Assembly (NCBI GenBank): GCA_021769965.1
Contig: JAETRU010000005.1
Coordinates: 47,555 to 111,554, forward strand
Length of the DNA stretch: 64,000 nt
From: Eubacterium sp.
Lineage (GTDB): Bacteria > Bacillota > Clostridia > Peptostreptococcales > Anaerovoracaceae
Direction: 5' to 3'
Both the position numbers and the translations under genes were made by a program. The notes under the pieces were generated by a model. That model saw nothing but the letters and a program-made list of their open reading frames with translations. It searched no databases and was not told where the DNA came from. Position 1 is the stretch's first letter, and every line of letters begins with the position of its first letter. Shown one piece after another: positions 41,955-50,709 of this stretch.

Positions 41955-43373
41955 ATGACCACATTTGAAAAGATACTGAAGACGATCAGCAGACATCAGC
42001 TGATCGAAAAGCATCAGCATATCGTTCTGGGCCTTTCAGGAGGCCCTGATTCGCTGTGCCTTTTTCATGTGCTCCTGCGGCTTGCCGGGCAGTGGGATCT
42101 GACCATCCATCCGGTCCATATCAATCACAAGCTGCGGCCCGGCGCTGCTGAAGAGGATCAGGCTTTTGTGGAAGAATTCTGCCGGCGCGCGGGCTGTCCC
42201 GCCCGGGTCTATACCTACGACTGCAATGCCATCGCTGCCAGAGAACATCTGACCAGCGAGGAGGCCGGACGCAAGGCCCGCTATGAGGCTTTCGCGCTGA
42301 CAGCCGCCGCTCTTCGCGCAGAAGGCATCCGTCCCGGGGATATCCGTATTGCCGTGGCGCAGAACGCCGACGATCAGGCGGAGACTATTTTGTTTCGGAT
42401 CCTGCGGGGCGCGGGTACGGACGGTCTTGCCGGTATCAGTTACTGCAGGCGTGATGAGGACGGCAACAGAATCGTCCGTCCGCTTCTGGATATATATAAG
42501 GAAGAAATTCTGGATTACTGCAGAGAGCAGGAGCTGACTCCCTGCATAGATAAAACCAATGAAGAGCCGCTGTATGCCAGAAACCGGCTGCGGCTGCAGC
42601 TGATCCCTCTATTGCAGCAGGAATACAACAGCAACATAAAGGATACACTGAACAGGATGGGACGAATCGCCGCCTGCGACAGCCAGTGTCTGTGGGAGCA
42701 GGCCGCGGCGGCTTACGAAAAGCTCTGCCGCAGAAAGGAAAGCGGCATGGTGACGCTGGAAGGAGACGGACTCAGAAGCCTGCATCCCGCCCTGCGCCAG
42801 AGGGTGCTTTCCATGGCGTTTCAGGAAGCGGGACTGGCGGAAGACGTCAGCTATGCCCACTATGAGAGCTGTGAGGCTATGGTCTTTCACGCCGGACCGT
42901 CCGCGGGCTGTGATCTGCCGGGCGGATACCGTTTTGACCGGGTTTACGGCGACGTGCGGATCGCCTCAAAGGAATATCTGTCCGGGACTGTAAGCCCTGA
43001 GGAATTCAGGATCAGCGTCGTGACGGCGCAGACATGGCGAACAGCGCGGAAAGGCGAAAAAAATCAGGCTGCCTTTGATCTGGACGCTCTGGAGGCAGTA
43101 TACGGCGCGGACGCGGCAGAAAAGATCCGCCTCAGAAACAGGCTGCCGGGGGACTTTCTCGCTATCAGCGGGGGGAAGAGGAAGAAGGTGCAGGACCTGT
43201 TTGTGGACGCGAAGATACCAAGAGGCGACAGAGACCACATCCTTCTGGCCGCCATCGGCCATGAAGTTCTGTGGATACCGCCCGCAGGCGGATGGAGCCG
43301 GTACAGCGCAAAATATTCTGTGGGGCCAGATACAAAAAAGGTTATATATATTGAAAAAAATTGTGGTATGTGA
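41955..43373 (+). CDS. tilS: tRNA(Ile)-lysidine synthase
   Basis: A 472-residue PP-loop ATPase that modifies C34 of the minor tRNA-Ile(CAU) to lysidine, allowing it to read AUA. The PP-loop SGGPDS is near 29-34, HINHKLRPGA follows, and the C-terminal TilS domains include RLPGDFLAISGGKRKKVQDLF near 396-415. The length fits. The last codons overlap the -10 of the ftsH promoter. In many Firmicutes hpt lies between tilS and ftsH; here there is no such gene. Confidence 0.95.
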   Translation: MTTFEKILKTISRHQLIEKHQHIVLGLSGGPDSLCLFHVLLRLAGQWDLTIHPVHINHKLRPGAAEEDQAFVEEFCRRAGCPARVYTYDCNAIAAREHLTSEEAGRKARYEAFALTAAALRAEGIRPGDIRIAVAQNADDQAETILFRILRGAGTDGLAGISYCRRDEDGNRIVRPLLDIYKEEILDYCREQELTPCIDKTNEEPLYARNRLRLQLIPLLQQEYNSNIKDTLNRMGRIAACDSQCLWEQAAAAYEKLCRRKESGMVTLEGDGLRSLHPALRQRVLSMAFQEAGLAEDVSYAHYESCEAMVFHAGPSAGCDLPGGYRFDRVYGDVRIASKEYLSGTVSPEEFRISVVTAQTWRTARKGEKNQAAFDLDALEAVYGADAAEKIRLRNRLPGDFLAISGGKRKKVQDLFVDAKIPRGDRDHILLAAIGHEVLWIPPAGGWSRYSAKYSVGPDTKKVIYIEKNCGM

Positions 43374-43379
43374 TAAAAT
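43351..43379 (+). promoter_or_regulatory. Sigma-A promoter for ftsH
   Basis: TTGAAA (43351-43356), 17 nt, TAAAAT (43374-43379), overlapping the tilS stop codon. Confidence 0.7.
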
Positions 43380-43451
43380 AGATAGACTGTTTTGTTAAGA
43401 GAGAACAAATTCCTAGAGACTATAGAATATATATGGGAGGAAAGATAAAAA

Positions 43452-45548
43452 TTGAAAAAATTTGCGAAGAATGTGAGCATTTACTTAATCATCTTTGCTC
43501 TGGTACTTGCGGCAGCCTTTTTCTATAAGGGAGGTGACGGGGAATACAAGCAGGTCAAGTATTCTACCTTTGCCAATTACCTGGAGCAGGAGAAGATCAG
43601 CGAGATCAACGTCGACGGCAATAAGCTGACAGGAAAGATCGGCAAAGACAAGTATGTTTACGCCTATGCGTCCTCTGTGGTCGAGATCAGCTATCTGGAG
43701 GAGACGTATATTTTCCCGCAGATGCAGGATAAGAAGCTGACGGTGGAAACGCCGCCGCCAAGCTCCGTCTCTACGATCCTCAGCCTGCTGCCTACACTGA
43801 TCATGGTGGTGGCGCTGGGCTTCCTGTTCTATCTGATGATGAATCAGGGAGGCAACGGCAAGGCGTTTTCCTTCGGGAAGAGCAAGGCGCGGATGTACAA
43901 AGGGGAAGGCAGAAAGATCACCTTTGACGATGTGGCCGGACTGGATGAAGAAAAAGAGGAACTGGCAGAAGTCGTGGACTTCCTGCGGGATCCGAGAAAA
44001 TACAACGAGGTGGGCGCGAGGATCCCGAAGGGCATCCTGCTGGTAGGCCCTCCGGGCACAGGAAAGACCTACGTGTCCAAGGCCACGGCCGGAGAGGCCG
44101 GCGTGCCGTTCTTTACCATCAGCGGTTCTGACTTTGTGGAGATGTTCGTCGGCGTCGGCGCGTCCCGTGTCAGAGATCTGTTTGAACAGGCGAAGAAAAA
44201 CGCGCCATGCATCGTTTTCATCGATGAGATCGATGCGGTAGGCCGTAAGAGAGGCGCAGGCCTGGGCGGCGGCAATGACGAGAGAGAACAGACTTTGAAC
44301 CAGCTGCTGGTAGAGATGGACGGTTTCGGAGAAAATTCCGGCATCATCATTCTGGCTGCTACCAACAGGCCGGATGTTCTGGATCCTGCTCTGCTCAGAC
44401 CGGGACGTTTTGACAGACAGATCGTCATCGGCGTACCGGATATCAAGGGCAGAGAAGAGATCATCAAGGTCCACTCCAAGAACAAACCGCTGTCCGAAGA
44501 GGTCTCCCCGAAGATCCTGGCAAGACGGACGCCGGGCTTTACCCCTGCTGATCTTGAGAACCTTCTCAATGAGGCGGCTCTGATCACGGCAAGGAGAAAC
44601 GGCCGAAAGATCAGAATGGCGGAGATCGAGGAAGCGGCTACCAAGGTTATGGCAGGTCCTGCTAAGAAGAGCAGAGTCATCAGCGCCGAAGAGCGGAAGC
44701 TGACGGCTTATCACGAGGCCGGCCACGCCGTAGTCATGCGGACACTGCCGAATTCTGATCCGGTGCACCAGATCACCATCATTCCAAGAGGCAGCGCGGG
44801 CGGATTCACCATGGCTCTGCCGGAGAAGGACAAAGCATATGAGACGAAGAAGGGCATGCTTAACGCTATCAAACATCTGCTGGGCGGACGTGTGGCGGAA
44901 GAGCTGACCCTTGACGATATCAGTACAGGCGCCAGCAATGATATCATGCGGGCTACAGAGATCGCCCGGGGCATGGTGACCAAGTACGGCTTCAGTGACC
45001 GGATCGGGCCTGTCAACTACAGTGATTCCGATGAGGTATTTTTAGGCAAGGATTTCTCCACCAGAAAGAATTACTCAGAAGGCGTTGCTTCCGAGATCGA
45101 TCACGAGGTCAGATCGATCATCGAGGAAGCCTACGCGGAGACTGTACGGATCCTGAAGGAGAACATGGATAAGCTGGAGCGTGTGGCTCAGGCCCTGCTG
45201 GAAGTAGAGACGCTGGACGGCGATCAGTTTGAGGCTCTGTATACCGGTGAGATCGACGCGGAAGGACTGGCTGAGCAGGTTCGCGAGAAAGATGCGGAGA
45301 TCCGGAGGATCAACGAAGAAGAGGCCGCAGAGTACGAGAGGATCCGCAAGGAGGAAGAGGCAAAGCTTGCGGAAGAACTTGCCAGATACGATACCGATTA
45401 TATGGGAGATGATTCCGAAGAGGACACCAGAAGCGGAGAGGGAAAAGAAGCTATTGGTGAACAATCTGAACCGGATGGAGACGCTGATGACGCGGGTGAG
45501 CCTGCAGACAGCGAAGATCACAGCGGGGATAAGGAAGAACAGAGGTAA
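43452..45548 (+). CDS. ftsH: ATP-dependent zinc metalloprotease FtsH
   Basis: A 698-residue membrane-anchored AAA+ protease that degrades misfolded and regulatory membrane and cytosolic proteins. It has an N-terminal membrane helix, an extracytoplasmic domain (about 30-105), a second helix (about 110-130), Walker A GPPGTGKT near 199, Walker B IVFIDEID and the second region of homology [19 protein letters not shown]. The zinc site HEAGH is near 420-424. The start is TTG at 43452, with GGAGG about 10 nt upstream; the nearby ATG is out of frame. The C-terminus carries an unusually long Glu/Asp-rich tail (about 610-698). Confidence 0.96.
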   Translation: MKKFAKNVSIYLIIFALVLAAAFFYKGGDGEYKQVKYSTFANYLEQEKISEINVDGNKLTGKIGKDKYVYAYASSVVEISYLEETYIFPQMQDKKLTVETPPPSSVSTILSLLPTLIMVVALGFLFYLMMNQGGNGKAFSFGKSKARMYKGEGRKITFDDVAGLDEEKEELAEVVDFLRDPRKYNEVGARIPKGILLVGPPGTGKTYVSKATAGEAGVPFFTISGSDFVEMFVGVGASRVRDLFEQAKKNAPCIVFIDEIDAVGRKRGAGLGGGNDEREQTLNQLLVEMDGFGENSGIIILAATNRPDVLDPALLRPGRFDRQIVIGVPDIKGREEIIKVHSKNKPLSEEVSPKILARRTPGFTPADLENLLNEAALITARRNGRKIRMAEIEEAATKVMAGPAKKSRVISAEERKLTAYHEAGHAVVMRTLPNSDPVHQITIIPRGSAGGFTMALPEKDKAYETKKGMLNAIKHLLGGRVAEELTLDDISTGASNDIMRATEIARGMVTKYGFSDRIGPVNYSDSDEVFLGKDFSTRKNYSEGVASEIDHEVRSIIEEAYAETVRILKENMDKLERVAQALLEVETLDGDQFEALYTGEIDAEGLAEQVREKDAEIRRINEEEAAEYERIRKEEEAKLAEELARYDTDYMGDDSEEDTRSGEGKEAIGEQSEPDGDADDAGEPADSEDHSGDKEEQR

Positions 45549-45551
45549 TAT

Positions 45552-47135
45552 ATGAAAGTAACGGTAAATGACTGTTTGGGTCTAGAAGCGTTCAGCCCCA
45601 GCATTCTGGCGGCAGGAAAGAGAAATGTTGGCAACCGCGTCCGTTCCGTTTCGGTTATGGACGCGTCCAGCGTGGAAACTGCCCTGAAAAATAACGGAGT
45701 GAGAGAGCAGATCGTGCTCACCTCCTTTTATGGAATGACGGGCTGCGAAAAACTGCAGTGCGAAGTAGTCAAGGGTCTGGCGAAAGCCGGTGTCAGCGCT
45801 CTGGTGATATTTCACGTGGAAAAGGGCCTGACCGGAGCCGACGGCGAGGTCATTGAAACGGCGGAGCAGGTAGGACTGCCCCTCATTGTCATTCCGAAGA
45901 ACAACAAGGCTGAGTATTCTGACGCCATCGAGCAGATCATGGATAAGCTGCTGTATGGCGATAATTTTAAGAACAGCCTGATCAACAATACGATCTATCA
46001 TCTTCTCAATTTCGAGAAGTACAAGACGTTCCATTCAGCCCTTCGGGAGGCCGCGGTAAGCAACGATTTTCAGGTGGTGCTCCTGTCAAAGGATTTCAAC
46101 CCGATCCTGTCCATCGAGACGCGGCAGCGGACCACCATTGCCGACGCCATCCGTCTGGGCAAGGAGCGGGATGTGGAGAAGGCCGGCATCTATACCTTTA
46201 TCGATGTAAACGGCGTTCTGACCTACTGGGGGCCGATCACGATCAATAAGGAAAAGTATTTCCTGTTCATCGTGGACAATGAAGACAATTACTCTGCCGG
46301 GGAGATCACCAAGCTGGCAGAAATCATCGAGCTTGCCATGGGCATGTGGAAGTATACGCCGGAGCGGGACGTGCGCGCAGAGCTGATCAAAGCTCTGATC
46401 CGCGGCAACAAGTCGCTGGCATACTCCCTGAAGGACGAGATGAACATCAAAGCTGACAACATCCTCAGCGTGTTTTACGCCAAGGGTATAGAGACCAATC
46501 AGGGGAACGCGGTGATCAGCGACTTTGAGAAGAAGGAGAACATCGAAGTGCTCCGGATCACGGAAGGTGAAGAGACCTACGGCATGATCCTGAAAAACGG
46601 AGAAAAGAGGGAGGACGAAGAGGTCTCTCAGAAGACCAGCTGTCTGCTCCTCTTCGACAAGCTGAAAGAGGGAAGCAAGACAGTACGCATTTTCCACGCC
46701 ACCGGAGTAGACGGCATAGAGGGCGCGGGAGACGCCTTCCGGCTGATCAGCGAGACGTGGACTTTTGTGGAGAACGTGTTCCCGTACAAGAGGGTGTTCA
46801 CGAAATATGAGCTGGCGCTGGTATCCAACTGCATCAACCTGCAGGTACAGGGCGGCTATCTGAAGAAGAATTACATGGATCTGCTGGAGCCGTTCCGCAG
46901 GGAAATGGGTGAGAACAAGGCCAAGCAGCTGCTGGAGACGCTGGAGACCTTTGTGCTGGATGCGGGCATGAACAGCGGCAAGACCAGCGAGTTCATGGGG
47001 ATCCATACCAACACGGTCCAGTACCGTCTGAAGAGGATCAACGAGGTGCTGGGCGCGGAGATCACCGGAAACCGGGTCATTCCGGGCCTGACCATGGCCC
47101 TGGCGCTGAAGAGGCTGGACCGGGTAGTAAAATAG
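45552..47135 (+). CDS. PucR-family transcriptional regulator
   Basis: A 527-residue regulator. An N-terminal PucR domain (about 5-125; ASSVETALKNNGVREQIVLTSFYG) is followed by a GGDEF-like/CdaR middle region. The C-terminal helix-turn-helix is MGIHTNTVQYRLKRINEVLG. In Bacillus PucR controls purine catabolism; related proteins sense amino or sugar acids. It begins 3 nt after ftsH and is followed by coaX, so it probably shares their transcript. The ligand is unknown. Confidence 0.9.
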   Translation: MKVTVNDCLGLEAFSPSILAAGKRNVGNRVRSVSVMDASSVETALKNNGVREQIVLTSFYGMTGCEKLQCEVVKGLAKAGVSALVIFHVEKGLTGADGEVIETAEQVGLPLIVIPKNNKAEYSDAIEQIMDKLLYGDNFKNSLINNTIYHLLNFEKYKTFHSALREAAVSNDFQVVLLSKDFNPILSIETRQRTTIADAIRLGKERDVEKAGIYTFIDVNGVLTYWGPITINKEKYFLFIVDNEDNYSAGEITKLAEIIELAMGMWKYTPERDVRAELIKALIRGNKSLAYSLKDEMNIKADNILSVFYAKGIETNQGNAVISDFEKKENIEVLRITEGEETYGMILKNGEKREDEEVSQKTSCLLLFDKLKEGSKTVRIFHATGVDGIEGAGDAFRLISETWTFVENVFPYKRVFTKYELALVSNCINLQVQGGYLKKNYMDLLEPFRREMGENKAKQLLETLETFVLDAGMNSGKTSEFMGIHTNTVQYRLKRINEVLGAEITGNRVIPGLTMALALKRLDRVVK

Positions 47136-47162
47136 AATGAGATTAGATTTGGAGACAAGACA

Positions 47163-47981
47163 ATGCTTTTAGCTTTTGACGTTGGCAACAGCAATATCGT
47201 ACTGGGACTTTTCAAAGACGGCAAGCTGATCACCAACTGGAGAATCAAGACTGATACCAACAAAAGTGCCGACGAGTACGGCATGATCGTTAACCAGCTC
47301 TTTCAGTATGAGGGCCTGAAAACCTCCGATGTGGAGGATGTCATCATATCTACGGTAGTGCCGTCGGTACTCTTTACCCTGCAGCACCTGTCGCAGAAAT
47401 ATTTTCACAAGCGGGCTATTACGGTGGAGTCCGGCGTCAAGACCGGCCTTATCGTCAAGTATGACAACCCGAAACAGGTGGGCGCCGACAGGATCGTCAA
47501 TGCGGTGGCGGCGTATCACAAGTACGGCGGCCCGCTGATCATCATCGATTTCGGCACGGCGACCACTTTCTGCGCTGTGACGGAAAAGGCGGAATACCTG
47601 GGCGGCTCTATCGCGCCGGGATTGAAGATATCCTCAGAGGCTCTTTTTGAGAAGACCTCCAAGCTGCCGAAGGTAGAACTGGAGGAACCGGGGCTGACCA
47701 TCTGCAAGAACACCATCCAGAGCATGCAGTCCGGTCTGGTCTACGGCCACATGGGCATGGTAGACTATATCGTCCGGATGATGAAGAAGGAACTGGAAGC
47801 CATCACCCAGTCCGGAAAGCCAGTCACTGTAGTGGCTACCGGCGGGCTGTCCACTTTGATCGACGGCGGCGTGGACTGCATCGATTATGTGGACAAGATG
47901 CTGACTCTGGAGGGTCTGGAACTGATCTACCAGAAAAACAAGAAAGCGCCCAGACCTTGTGGAAAGGGAAAAAAAGAATGA
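47163..47981 (+). CDS. coaX: Type III pantothenate kinase
   Basis: A 272-residue acetokinase/hsp70-fold enzyme that phosphorylates pantothenate as the first step of coenzyme A synthesis. The P-loop-like LLAFDVGNSNIVLGLF is at the N-terminus, GADRIVNAVAAYHKYGGPLIIIDFG in the middle, and TATTFCAV follows. TTTGGAGA precedes the ATG. Its stop overlaps the start of dusB (ATGA). Confidence 0.95.
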   Translation: MLLAFDVGNSNIVLGLFKDGKLITNWRIKTDTNKSADEYGMIVNQLFQYEGLKTSDVEDVIISTVVPSVLFTLQHLSQKYFHKRAITVESGVKTGLIVKYDNPKQVGADRIVNAVAAYHKYGGPLIIIDFGTATTFCAVTEKAEYLGGSIAPGLKISSEALFEKTSKLPKVELEEPGLTICKNTIQSMQSGLVYGHMGMVDYIVRMMKKELEAITQSGKPVTVVATGGLSTLIDGGVDCIDYVDKMLTLEGLELIYQKNKKAPRPCGKGKKE

Positions 47982-48943
47982 ATAAAAAAGACCTGAAAAT
48001 CGGAAATGTCCGTCTGGAAAATCCTTTCCTGCTGGCTCCCCTTGCAGGCATCACAGACGCTCCCACTCGCAGGATATGCCGCGAGATGGGGGCGGCTTTG
48101 GTATATTCGGAAATGGTCAGCGGCAAGGGACTGTATTACGGCGGGCAGAAGACAAAGGAGCTGCTGTTTCTCTATGAGGAAGAAAAGCCGGTGGCCTTTC
48201 AGGTATTCGGCAGTGAACCTGAGATCATGGCCTTTACCGCCAGAGAGCTGGAGCATTGTGAGAACGCCATTCTGGATATCAATATGGGATGTCCCGTGCC
48301 GAAGATCGTTAAAAACGGCGAAGGATCGGCGCTTCTGCGGGATCCGGATCTGATCTATGATCTGATCCGCGCCATGGTGAAGTATACATCAAAGCCTGTA
48401 ACAGCCAAGATACGGATCGGCTTTGACGCGTCTTCCATCAACGCGGTAGAGACGGCAAAGGCCGTCGAGGCAGGCGGCGCCGCGGCGATAGCCGTTCACG
48501 GCAGGACACGGGAGCAGTATTACAGCGGCCGCGCGGACTGGGAACAGATCCGGGCAGTGAAGGAGGCGGTCAATATCCCTGTCATCGGTAACGGCGACGT
48601 GGTGGACGGAGCTTCCGCCATGGCCATGATGGAAAAGACCGGCTGCGACTTTGTTATGGTAGGCAGAGCGGCTCTCGGAAACCCGTGGATCTTCCGGGAA
48701 CTGACGGCGGCATGGAAGGGCGAAGAAAAACCGCCTCTTCCAGATATTAACGAAAAAAAACAGATGATGCTGCGGCATTTCCATGATATAATACAGCTAA
48801 AGGGCGAGTATGCAGGAGTCCGGGAGATGCGCAAGCATATAGGCTGGTATCTGAAAGGGCTGCCGGGCAGCGCGGCGCTGCGGGGACGGATCAATCAGAT
48901 CGACGACGCCGGGGAGCTGGCACGCCAGATAGGAGAAATGTGA
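47978..48943 (+). CDS. dusB: tRNA-dihydrouridine synthase
   Basis: A 321-residue FMN-dependent TIM-barrel enzyme that reduces uridines in tRNA. Family motifs are APLAGITDAPTRRICREMGA, the catalytic Cys in INMGCPVPKIVKNGEGSALL, AVHGRTREQYYSG, and the phosphate-binding VMVGRAALGNPWIF. The ATG at 47978 overlaps the coaX stop by 4 nt and follows GGAAAGGG. An earlier GTG in frame lies inside coaX without a good SD. Confidence 0.95.
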   Translation: MNKKDLKIGNVRLENPFLLAPLAGITDAPTRRICREMGAALVYSEMVSGKGLYYGGQKTKELLFLYEEEKPVAFQVFGSEPEIMAFTARELEHCENAILDINMGCPVPKIVKNGEGSALLRDPDLIYDLIRAMVKYTSKPVTAKIRIGFDASSINAVETAKAVEAGGAAAIAVHGRTREQYYSGRADWEQIRAVKEAVNIPVIGNGDVVDGASAMAMMEKTGCDFVMVGRAALGNPWIFRELTAAWKGEEKPPLPDINEKKQMMLRHFHDIIQLKGEYAGVREMRKHIGWYLKGLPGSAALRGRINQIDDAGELARQIGEM

Positions 48944-48944
48944 T

Positions 48945-50204
48945 ATGAAGAAAATGAGACGTGTATTTGCCGGCCTTCTGGCTCTGGCAATGGTGCTGTC
49001 TGTGACGACGGCGTCCGCTTTCGCAGGCGTGATGGATCAGATCAAAGACAGCAATAACGCCATGGCAGTGGTCATGGTGGAAAACCCTGACTGTGAGAAG
49101 CTGCCTGAGGTCGGTGATCTGACTGTACGGATCTCTTCTGCGGAAGCAGGCGTTGATATCAGGGTCCCGGTTCAGAAGGTATCTGAAAGCGAAGAGTTCC
49201 TCTGCATGTGGCTGGGCATGCCGGAAGAAAAGCTCAGCGATGAAATGATGAAGAAGCTGGCTGAGATCCAGGGAAAGATCGATCTGCAGGAGATCGGTGA
49301 TACGCTGGAGGATGTGGATAAGCTGCTGACCCATTTTCAGATAGAGGTACTGGGCCTTCCGGAAGGCCACTATGTGACTGAAGGCGGAGCTCTGGTCATC
49401 ACCAGTGAGATCTACAGACAGGCCATCGATATCATCCGGCAGGCGCTGAAAGAAGAGGGCGTAGAGTTTGACAGCTTTTCTGAGCTGATCGAAAAACTGC
49501 TGGCCGAAGCGGATCTGACACTGGACGACATCTTCGACATGTCCGATATGACTGACGAGGACTGGGCCGAGCTTGCGGAGATGGGCGTTACTAAGGAAGA
49601 TATAGAGATGATGAAGGATCTCATCGTCAATATCGACCAGGTCATCGATTACTTCTGCAGCGACGAGTTTACCGGCATCCTCATCGCCGGGGCGTACCTG
49701 ACCTGCGACTGTCCGGAGATAATGGAATATCAGATCCAGCACAGGTACTATGAGCGTACAGACGGCAAGCTGAAGCTGGTCGGCGTGGTCAACGAGGGCG
49801 AGTACGACGCGGATCTGGAAGAATATTACCTGACCGCTGTCGGCGGAACGGTGATCAAGGCCGCTGATTTTAAGAACACTTCCTATAAAGGAAAGACCTA
49901 TTCCTATATGGGAAGCTATGACAATTTCGCGCTCTATGATAAGTGGAAAGGCAATGAGCTGAAATCCTTTACCTTAGGAGAGGATTTTACCAGCGGACTG
50001 GTGCTTCGCTATGTTTACGACAAAGGCGGCAGCGCCTCTGAAGGCACCGGCGGAAACGGCGGACAGCCGGATCCTGCTGCCGGAGATAACGGCGCGGCTC
50101 CAAAGACCGGAGACGAAGCTCCGATCAGCATGTATATTCTGCTGCTGGCCACTGCGGCAGCAGCGGCCGGATGTACCCGCGCGTACCGGAAGGCAAGAAA
50201 ATAG
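48945..50204 (+). CDS. Secreted, probably sortase-anchored surface protein of unknown function
   Basis: A 419-residue exported protein: cleavable signal peptide (about 1-27, ending ASAFAG), an acidic helical middle and a beta-rich region. A Gly/Asn/Pro spacer (about 360-380) precedes a sorting signal that reads APKTGD, a hydrophobic helix and a basic tail (RAYRKARK). The motif has Ala instead of Leu in LPXTG, but the rest of the signal matches, and the large protein downstream has LPKTGD with the same spacing. It starts 1 nt after dusB. No domain is recognised. Confidence 0.8.
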   Translation: MKKMRRVFAGLLALAMVLSVTTASAFAGVMDQIKDSNNAMAVVMVENPDCEKLPEVGDLTVRISSAEAGVDIRVPVQKVSESEEFLCMWLGMPEEKLSDEMMKKLAEIQGKIDLQEIGDTLEDVDKLLTHFQIEVLGLPEGHYVTEGGALVITSEIYRQAIDIIRQALKEEGVEFDSFSELIEKLLAEADLTLDDIFDMSDMTDEDWAELAEMGVTKEDIEMMKDLIVNIDQVIDYFCSDEFTGILIAGAYLTCDCPEIMEYQIQHRYYERTDGKLKLVGVVNEGEYDADLEEYYLTAVGGTVIKAADFKNTSYKGKTYSYMGSYDNFALYDKWKGNELKSFTLGEDFTSGLVLRYVYDKGGSASEGTGGNGGQPDPAAGDNGAAPKTGDEAPISMYILLLATAAAAAGCTRAYRKARK

Positions 50205-50244
50205 GATAGGATAGAATAAAATAGAATAGAATTGTGTTTGATGG

Positions 50245-50273
50245 CAGCGCTCCCGAAGGGGGGCGCTGTTTTT
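50245..50273 (+). terminator. Terminator after the small surface protein gene
   Basis: CAGCGC (50245-50250) pairs with GCGCTG (50263-50268); inner C/G pairs and T5 complete it. An ATAGAAT/ATAGGAT run of short repeats lies between the stop codon and the hairpin (50205-50230). Confidence 0.85.
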
Positions 50274-50319
50274 GCGTGGGAGCAGTATTATATGCCAGGA
50301 AAGGGAATAAAGTTTCATA

Positions 50320-50332
50320 TTTCGACAAATTT
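50320..50332 (-). promoter_or_regulatory. Spo0A box upstream of the riboswitch-adhesin unit
   Basis: TTTCGACAAATTT is the exact reverse complement of the 13-mer at 10774 and 18908 and contains the 0A-box core. It lies about 35 bp upstream of the -35. Confidence 0.6.
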
Positions 50333-50365
50333 CGAGCAAATTAGCATTTTTTTGAAATTTGGGTA

Positions 50366-50396
50366 TTGACATATATATACGGGAGGGGGGTATAAT
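50366..50396 (+). promoter_or_regulatory. Promoter of the c-di-GMP riboswitch transcript
   Basis: TTGACA (50366-50371) and TATAAT (50391-50396) are perfect hexamers, but they are 19 nt apart. A spacing this long suggests dependence on an activator or a DNA-twisting regulator. Confidence 0.75.
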
Positions 50397-50401
50397 GCTT
50401 T

Positions 50402-50487
50402 TGAAATTTAAAGGCAAACCCGCCGCGAGGCGGCGACGCAAAGCTATAGGGTCTTGCACCAGCTGCAAGACAGCCAGTTGCATTTTA
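50402..50487 (+). promoter_or_regulatory. c-di-GMP-I (GEMM-I) riboswitch aptamer
   Basis: All consensus blocks are present in order: AAAGGCAAACC, the P2 hairpin CCGCC-GCGA-GGCGG with a GNRA loop, GACGCAAAGCTATAGGGTCT, the P3 hairpin GTCTTGCA/TGCAAGAC, and AGACAGCCAGTTGC. It binds cyclic di-GMP and here would control the large surface protein. Alternative specificity for cyclic GMP-AMP cannot be excluded by eye. Confidence 0.95.
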
Positions 50488-50531
50488 CTTCAGTTTAGGC
50501 TGCTTTAAAATTGGATCAGCGACTAACTATG

Positions 50532-50563
50532 GCTTTGTATGTATACAAAGCTTTTTTGTATAC
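50532..50563 (+). terminator. Riboswitch expression platform: terminator and overlapping alternative hairpin
   Basis: GCTTTGTAT (50532-50540) pairs with ATACAAAGC (50543-50551), followed by T6. The same middle segment, GTATACAAA (50541-50549), can instead pair with TTTGTATAC (50555-50563), which would bury the U-run. The two structures exclude each other. The remaining leader to 50709 holds no recognisable gene. Confidence 0.75.
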
Positions 50564-50709
50564 TGATCGTGCTTCGCAGCTGAAACGGCGCTGGCATTTT
50601 GGAATTTTGCGGTATCTGGAGAAGGAGGGATGTGATTTGCTTGTAATATATACTATGGAGCAAGTAAAACTTTCTACACTCTTTGAATACACTTAAGGAA
50701 GGAGCGCAA

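Noticed and set aside
43485..44876. A 463-codon open frame antisense to ftsH
   Set aside because: It mirrors the codon pattern of ftsH, has no domain and no SD. Long antisense frames occur opposite several well-supported genes here, for example 9513-10646 opposite the first hydrogenase.
50205..50230. ATAGAAT/ATAGGAT short repeats after the small surface protein gene
   Set aside because: Only a few imperfect units, most likely simple-sequence drift ahead of the terminator.
50511..50696. A 61-codon frame in the leader of the giant surface protein
   Set aside because: It runs through the riboswitch expression platform, including the terminator, has no SD and ends just before the real start region.
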